Below are positions 19,820 through 25,279 of a stretch of 25,279 nt of DNA, in pieces (the stretch's first letter is position 1; every line of letters starts with the position of its first letter). The stretch spans positions 2,326-27,604 of the forward strand of contig MNCI01025421.1 in the NCBI GenBank assembly GCA_015680685.1, given 5' to 3'. A model generated the notes under the pieces. That model did not search any database and was not told where the DNA came from. It was given only the letters and a program-made list of their open reading frames with translations. The stretch is from Gnetum montanum. Its lineage: Eukaryota > Streptophyta > Gnetopsida > Gnetales > Gnetaceae. Both the position numbers and the translations under genes were made by a program.

Positions 19820-20396
19820 TAGGTTTTCAACAACCAAATTTTCTATAAATTTTGTAACTTCCCCATGGGTTTAATGGATCAATAATATTAAAATCCTAAG
19901 TAGTGAAAGTTAAACCCTTCCAACACACTTTGGTAACCTATTTAACCCAATAATAATAAAATAATATTAAAATAATCAAACCAGCCATGATCACAACTTA
20001 GCCAAGTGTAACTACCCTAAGAGATAAGGTATTCTAAATGTTTCAAAGTTACACATTAAGTGCTAATCATTGGTCATGTTGTGATTATAGATGACACCTA
20101 GACTGAAACACCCATAGAAAGGAGGACCATCCCAACCAAGGGATAAATAACCTAAAGCTGAAAGAGATCAACAAGAATAAGCCCAAGAAAAGGTAGCAGA
20201 AACTCATGTGATGGACCTCTTCGGGAGGAGTCCAAAGTGGAATATATTCAAAAAATTCCAAAGGAAGTGGCCTTAACAAAACAATCCCATTGAGATGAGA
20301 TGCTAGGATCGATACCAAGACTTGAGGTCACATTGACTTAGCCTGCCTTGATCAGATCAAGCCTTGTGATATCCAATGTTCAATTCTCCAAGAATT
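19820..20396 (+). repeat. Tandem duplication in E2 3' region, copy A
   Basis: About 577 bp starting TAGGTTTTCAA and ending CCAATGTTCA...CAAGAATT just before an N at 20397. It repeats at 20548-21123 in direct orientation with frequent substitutions and small indels. Shared landmarks include CCCCATGGGTTTAA, TTAAACCCTTCCAACACAC, GCCAAGTGTAACTACC and TCATTGGTCATGTTGTGATT. It has no TG/CA ends, PBS or PPT, so it is not an LTR pair. It looks noncoding. Confidence 0.8.
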
Positions 20397-20397
20397 N

Positions 20398-20547
20398 GAG
20401 CCACTGTGAAGATCAAGGACATTCACATGTCCTACTTAGTAGAGTNATGTGAATGTCCTTGATCTTCACAGTGGCTCTCACCCACCTACCATTCTAGAAG
20501 AGATATGTCTCTTCCATGTACCATTTTCCATTGGAAGTGATCATTGG
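20398..20547. repeat. N-flanked segment with 31-bp perfect inverted repeat; probable misassembly
   Basis: Between single Ns at 20397 and 20446 lies 48 bp in ORF3 sense. After the second N, about 100 bp follows in reverse complement of the same ORF3 start region (compare 21195-21295). The first 31 bases after the first N (20398-20428) are the exact reverse complement of the first 31 bases after the second N (20447-20477). Flipping the second piece places the two in one continuous ORF3 frame with that 31 bp as overlap. This is the signature expected of a flipped contig with a k-mer overlap, though a true inversion cannot be excluded. Confidence 0.7.
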
Positions 20548-21123
20548 CTAGGTTTTCAATGATCAAATTTTTTGTAAATTTTCTAATTCCCCCATGGGTT
20601 TAACGAAGAAATAAAATTAAATTACTAAGTAATGAGAGTTAAACCCTTCCAACACACTCTAGTAACCTATTTAATCATTTAATAATAAAATAATATTAAA
20701 ATAATCAAACTGACCATGATCATAACTTAGCCAAGTGTAACTACCCCAAGAGATAAGACACTTCAAGTGTTTCAAAGTTACACATTAAGTGATAATCATT
20801 GGTCATGTTGTGATTAAAGATGGCACCTAGATTGAAAAACCCAAAGGAAGGAGGACCATACCAACCAAGGGACAAATGACTTAGAGCTCAAAGAGATAAG
20901 CAAGAACAAGCACAAGAATAAGCAACAAAAACTCATGTGACAGGACCTCTTCAGGACAAGCTCGAAGTGAAATCTAACAAATTCTCAAGGAAGTGGTTGT
21001 AATTGAATAATCCCATCAAGATGAGGTCCTAAGATTTATGCCAAGATGTGAGATCACATTTAGTCAATCTTGCCTTAATTAGATCAAGCCTTGTGACATC
21101 CAATGTTCATTTGTTCAAGAAAT
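20548..21123 (+). repeat. Tandem duplication in E2 3' region, copy B
   Basis: Direct repeat of 19820-20396, starting TAGGTTTTCAA and ending CCAATGTTCATTTGTTCAAGAA. It is followed directly by the ORF3 start region. The N-flanked inverted piece ends exactly where this copy begins. Confidence 0.8.
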
Positions 21124-23676
21124 GAACTTTTGATCATTCTTAGAACATACTCTAGTAGACATCAAGACACAGTTGCAAAACTCTCCCATGTGACCAATCA
21201 TCACTTCTAGTGGGAAATGGTACATGGGAGAGACATATCTCTTCTAGAATGGTAGGAAAGTGGCAACCACCATGGAGATCAAGGACATTTAGATGTCTTA
21301 CTTGGTGGAGGCCATTACACAAGCCCTTGGGTTGCTTGATATTAAAACAAATTGGTTAGAGATCTCCATACAAGTAGACCCAAAGATAGTGAAGAAGTGG
21401 ATCTAGTGATTTTATGGAGTGGACTGCAAGAAGTATGGTGCACTCACCTTGGTGAAGTGTGTATATTTCAAGATAGTGGCACATCACCTTAATCAAATGG
21501 TGAGGCCTAGTAAGGTGACTACATTTTCCACCTGTGTGTGTGTTGCTCTGAGTGAAAAATTCTTTGTGAACCTTCCACAGCTAATCTATCTAGAGATAGA
21601 AAAGTGATTTAAGGAAAACGAATGTGGAAGTAAGTCCATGCCCTTTCCTTGCCTCATTAAAAACTATGCAAAAGGATAGGAATTTTTTACTATGCCAACA
21701 TGTGATTAGGCATGCTCCTTTTTCCTCTTGGGCAAAAATGATAAAATACAAGACCCTTGCCACAACCAAGAAAGAGAAGCAGTAACCACCACCTCCACTG
21801 CCCACTCACAAAACAATGTTGAAGTCTCGCACTGCTCTTGAAAAAATGTACAAGATCCAAGAGTAGCTCTTACGTGAGTAGGAGCAACAAGTAGGAATGA
21901 ATGATGAAAAACCTTTAATGTATTGCCCAAAGATGAGTCACCTCAAAAAAGTGGATCAAACTATTAGCCAAATGGAGGAAGGTGAACCAATTTTTTTAGC
22001 CCAAAGAATGTAGTTACCATGAGATTGAATCCTAGCACTTGAGAGGTAATAGTATCTCTCTCACAACAACAACAATTCCTAAAAATCTTTGTGAATGCTG
22101 CTACTTTTTTAGTGCATTTGGAGGAGGATGAGGGGGTAACTATCTTAGTGATGTAGCACCATGGGCAAGAGACAATAGCAGAGGTGATTGTTGATAGAAT
22201 TGCCAAGGCATTAAATGCACCTGTAGCATCTATACCAAACATTTTTGCACTCAAAGATGTGCAGACATCTACAGGAAAAATTAGCGGTAGATTAAGTGTA
22301 ACCTAACATGAGAAGTTTTTGAACCAACTGGTGGGAATTAGGCAATTGAGTTCAAATGTATTTGACCTTCCAAATACAATCACTACAACCTAGTTGAAGC
22401 TATTGGAAATAAGAGGCAAATGCATTATCATGGATGAGCAACTTGAAACAACTTGAGCTCACAACCAATGCTTGGCTATCGAGGTTGTTAAACTAAGAGT
22501 CCACCTTGTGGAACCTATGTTTCTCAACCCTACATTGACACATGATGAAGATTTTAAATAGCTTTAGGAAAAAATTAAAAAGGCTAAGAACACCAAGGAG
22601 ATGATGGTCATTGATTAGTCCTTGGCCGATGTCACCATGCATAATATCCAAAAGACCTTAAACCAGACTTGCTAAGAGAATGTATCTTTGATCATAGAAA
22701 ATCATCACTTGCAAAATGTTGATGTGTAGATGCAGAAAATATAAGATTTCATCCATCAACAATACGAGTAGCTAGCTAGAGTAAATAATGAACTAAGGAG
22801 ATTGGCAGCTGAAAACAGAAATCTCTCCATGGAGGAAGTTTAGGGCCATCACCAAAAACCTACAATAGAGGTATCCATTTAGAAAAATGAGGCTCTCAAG
22901 TTTGAGAGAGTAAAAATCACTACAAAGATCATGTTGATTTGCAAAAATAAATCAATAAGAAACATATTTAGATGGTGAAAATAAAAAATAATGAGGCCCT
23001 CTAGCAACTCAAGGAAGGAGGTGATGTCTAGCAGCCTATCTTTGATGGGCTCAATGACTACAATAAGGTAGACATTCGCATGAAGGAGTTTCAAATCGAG
23101 GAGATGATAGAGTACATGAAGCTTACTAATCTCCATTATACAAATTTGGCAATGTTGACTATTAGATGACCAAAATCTAAATTGGAGAAACATGTGGCTA
23201 GTTTGTACTTCTTGTATGAAGTAGAGTTTAAGTATCACAAAGACACTAAGTAGAAGCTTGAAGTGGAAAATGAAAAACTTGATGTTATCAAGTAGCGCTT
23301 CACTTATCAATGGTCTACAATTGAGAACCTAGCTAGGAGAATGAGTGACTACTAGGAGTTGTAGAATGTAGTAAAGGTGTTTGATGTTGAACCCAAATGT
23401 TTTGCTTCCTAGTTTGTTAATGCAAAGGAGATCTTCCTAGCAATGCCCTGTCCTTGGGATGTTCCCACATTAGCTCACATTCGTGATGCAGTGTGGACTA
23501 TGAACGATCCAAAGAGTAAGAAGGAGAAGATGAAGGCATTGTTGAATGCCTTCTGTCTTCCACTAGAAGTTGTAGCTGTCATAAGACAATCATAACCACC
23601 TCAACCACCACATGCACCCAAAGCAGAAGAAGGTCCTTCGGAGCTTTAGAAACCCCCATCACCTAAGATCATTTGA
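21124..23676 (+). pseudogene. ORF3: decayed extra ORF between pol and 3' LTR of E2, unknown function
   Basis: A sense frame of about 2.5 kb with stops and frameshifts, coding from roughly 21195 to TGA at 23674-23676. The N-terminal part reads ALGLLDIKTNWLEIS, VKKWI, YGVDCKKYGALTLVKCVYF, HHLNQMVRPSKVTTFST, VALSEKFFVNLPQLIYLEIE and MPFPCLIKNYAKG. This pattern weakly recalls the plant transposon protein domain found beside retroelement genes. The middle (about 22550-23360) is charged and heptad-like, for example LARVNNELRRLAAENRNL and KLEVENEKLDVIK, consistent with coiled coil. The C-terminal end has LAMPCPWDVPTLAHIRDAVW, then PPQPPHAPKAEEGPSEL. Many stops are TAG or TAA where Gln is plausible. 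E1 lacks it. It could be an Athila-type accessory ORF or a captured host gene. The minus frame at 22879-23310 is its shadow. Confidence 0.6.
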
Positions 23677-23927
23677 ACTTCTTCCTTATCTTCATGAAAT
23701 TAGGGGAATTGTGTTTGTCATTTTTATCTTGGTGTTTAATTTTGTTGTCTTGAATACAAAAATTTTGTAATAACTGTAAATCCATACACTCAGGCACTTA
23801 GTGTTTTTTCATGGGTGTGTTGTGTTTGTGTGTGTCAGTAATTAGTCAATAATCCCATATCTTCCCAAAATTTTGTGCAAAGCTTGTTTCTCCTTTTGTT
23901 CACTTAGGGACAAGTTTTCATTTAGTC
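23677..23927 (+). other. E2 3' untranslated region before the PPT
   Basis: No gene. From about 23780 it aligns with E1 1701-1830 (reverse strand), sharing CAGGCAC, TCAATAATCCCATA and GACAAGTTTTCATT. A GTGTGTTGTG-rich stretch lies at 23815-23838. Confidence 0.6.
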
Positions 23928-23936
23928 ATGGGGGTA
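23928..23936 (+). other. E2 polypurine tract
   Basis: ATGGGGGTA directly before the 3' LTR start TGATGAG, equivalent to GTGGGGGTA in E1. Confidence 0.8.
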
Positions 23937-24742
23937 TGATGAGTTGTGTTTTCTTAGGTTACGTTGACGTGACCCCATCGATTTGATTGCATCAACATGC
24001 AATTTGATGAATTGACATGGCCCCATTGATGTAATGTCTATTTTTGCCTATAAATACTTGCTCACCCTCCATGTTTATGACATCTTTGTTATAGTTGTAG
24101 CAAAGCTCTTGTAGTTTTGTCATTCAAAAGCTAGAATATTTTTCTAAGTGCCTGCAGTAGGAGTCAAAGAGTGTACGAATCTTTATTCAAGCACTGTTGT
24201 ACTTGAGCATGGTAGTGTGTGTGTCAATAAAGTTGAGTTTTTTGATAAACCTTGCAACACTTTGAAATAGGTTAATTATTTATTTATGCATTTAAATTTT
24301 TATGAAATTTCCTTTAATGCTTTAAGTAATTAAATAATTAGTTATGAAATAAATTAAGAGAAATTAAGCTAGATTAAATAGCAATAAATTAAGCACATAA
24401 GTATGACCACTTCGAGCATATGCTTGGTGCTTGGTAATCCTAGTAACGCTTAATGTTTGGTAACATAGTAGCATTAAACATGTTTAGGATGTATACGACA
24501 AGTGGGAATGGATGCTTATGTTAGGATTAGTTAAATGTTTACTAGTTAGATTAAATTAGCAATTAAATTATTATATTACTTATTCTTTATTCTTAGGTGA
24601 TCTAAGACATAAAATGTAAAAATGATAAAAATTTTATGCCTTAGTTGCACTTAACCAAACCTTTGCATTTTACAAGTGTAATTGTAAAGACAAAGATTGC
24701 AACAGTTAGTTTCACTTCCTAGAGACCAATGTACTTAGAAGG
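23937..24742 (+). repeat. E2 3' LTR, interrupted by E3
   Basis: Direct repeat of 10838-11755, with TATAAATA at 24049-24056 and AATAAA at 24226-24231. It stops aligning after CTTAGAAGG at 24742, where TGATGAAGTG begins; the remaining U5 of about 100 bp is missing from the window. U3 lacks about 40 bp of the motif array compared with the 5' LTR. The pair differs at more than one site in ten by eye. Confidence 0.9.
24049..24056 (+). promoter_or_regulatory. TATA box of E2 3' LTR
   Basis: TATAAATA within GCCTATAAATACTTG, after a U3 motif array containing CCCCATCGA and CCCCATTGATG. Confidence 0.65.
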
Positions 24743-25279
24743 TGATGAAGTGTCATTCAGTCAATGCATTGACTTGGCTGCGTATATGGGGCCACGTATA
24801 TGCGGCCGTGTTGACACGGGCCCATCGACATAGCCTTCCTACGTCGACGTGGCCTCGTTTACACAGCCCCTATCCTGGCCTATAAATAAGAGGGCCTTCC
24901 GCTTCATTTAGGCACCTTTTGAGTAGTTGTAGCGAAGCCCTTGGATTTTTTTCTGTAGGAGTTAGATTATTTTCCCAAGTGCATGCTCGTAGTGTGATGC
25001 TTGTAATTGTATGACACCTTTATTCAAGTGTGACATACTTGGACGCGCACATGACCAAAAATAAAGATAGAGATTACTTCATCATTGCATCATTCACTTA
25101 GTTTTAATTGTTTAATTATTATTGTTAATTTTTACTGTCATTTATTATTTTCTTAGTTAATATTTCTTTATCATCATTTACTATTCCTGTTGTTAAATGA
25201 AAAATGAGTACGACTTAATCACGAGCATTTAAGTGTGACTACTTGGTAACCCAGTAGCATACCTAGGATCTACGCTTGG
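24743..25279 (+). mobile_element. E3: partial LTR of a related third element, inserted in E2 3' LTR
   Basis: Starts TGATGAAGTG exactly where the E2 LTR alignment breaks and runs to the window end (537 bp seen). It has the family layout: a U3 with CATCGACATAGCC and CGTCGACGTGGCC units, TATAAATA at 24881-24888, the CTTTATTCAAG R-region motif, AATAAA at 25060-25065 and a U5 with CTTGGTAACCCAGTAGCAT resembling E2. U3 is notably rich in CpG compared with the E1 and E2 LTRs, which fits a younger insertion. The target duplication and the rest of the element lie outside; the left flank is GAAGG. A solo LTR cannot be ruled out. Confidence 0.8.
24881..24888 (+). promoter_or_regulatory. TATA box of E3 LTR
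   Basis: TATAAATA within GGCCTATAAATAAGAGGG, the best preserved promoter context in the window, about 140 bp into the LTR. Confidence 0.7.

Larger units (their letters stand above)
10838..24742 (+). mobile_element. E2: long Ty3/gypsy LTR retrotransposon, same family as E1, plus strand
   Basis: An element of about 13.9 kb with a 5' LTR (10838-11755), tRNA-Asp type PBS, gag, protease, RT, RNase H, integrase, a 6 kb 3' region with an extra sense ORF, a PPT and a 3' LTR cut at 24742 by E3. It is collinear with E1 (in opposite orientation) from the LTR through pol and in parts of the 3' region. Relative to E1 it keeps the Gag core and has about 4.5 kb more between pol and the 3' LTR. Pol is dead: many Gln codons have become TAA or TAG, the integrase Glu is lost, and there are frameshifts. 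The target duplication cannot be checked because the right end is outside the window; the left flank reads AATTT. Confidence 0.9.

Noticed and set aside
20398-20477. Hairpin as a microRNA precursor or MITE
   Set aside because: The arms are exactly flush with two Ns and come from the ORF3 start region, so an assembly flip explains them better.
19820-21123. Copies A and B as the LTRs of a small nested TRIM-like element
   Set aside because: No TG/CA ends, no PBS or PPT, and no target duplication. The sequence between them is the N-flanked inverted piece of the ORF3 start.
21590-21930. Two overlapping minus-strand frames
   Set aside because: Opposite to the ORF3 N-terminal frame, with no recognisable domain.
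22879-23310. 143-codon minus-strand frame
   Set aside because: It is antisense to the coiled-coil part of ORF3, whose plus-strand frame carries the sensible composition. Its Leu/Phe-rich content is what charged, Lys/Glu-rich codons give on the reverse strand.

Overview
The window is plant nuclear DNA made entirely of decayed, nested retrotransposons. I see no host gene, tRNA, rRNA or CRISPR array. The A+T-rich sequence, old Ty3/gypsy elements with long 3' regions, and accumulated Gln-to-stop transitions suggest a large repeat-rich seed-plant genome. A gymnosperm is my guess; nothing in the window proves it.

Layout. The base layer is a plant L1-type LINE reverse transcriptase, seen at 1-859 and again at 9940-10837. 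Element 1 (E1, 860-9939, minus strand) is a Ty3/gypsy LTR retrotransposon inserted inside the LINE RT domain, between catalytic motif A and the region just before motif C. Element 2 (E2, from 10838, plus strand) is a second member of the same family, inserted further downstream in the same LINE. The start of a third LTR (E3, 24743 to the window end) interrupts the 3' LTR of E2. The inferred order is LINE first, then E1 and E2 (relative order unknown), then E3.

Family. E1 and E2 share LTR ends TGATGAG...CTCATCA, a primer binding site matching the 3' end of plant tRNA-Asp, a short zinc-knuckle-like Gag motif, an Asp-Leu-Gly type protease (in E2), and the order protease, RT, RNase H, integrase with an FMDD RT motif. 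The pol sequences and the tRNA-Asp primer point to the Athila/Tat branch, closest to Athila. Both pols are broken by stops, frameshifts and lost catalytic residues.

Differences. E1 (about 9.1 kb) lacks the Gag core and has a short 3' region with an open 148-codon hydrophobic frame. E2 (about 13.9 kb to the break) keeps the Gag core. Between pol and the 3' LTR it also carries about 4.5 kb absent from E1: a promoter-like segment with the same short motif array seen in the LTR U3 regions, a tandem duplication of about 575 bp, and a decayed sense ORF of about 2.5 kb (called ORF3 here) with a coiled-coil-like middle and a Pro-rich C-terminus. ORF3 is the most unusual content of the window. A flipped segment flanked by two Ns at 20397-20547 is probably an assembly problem.
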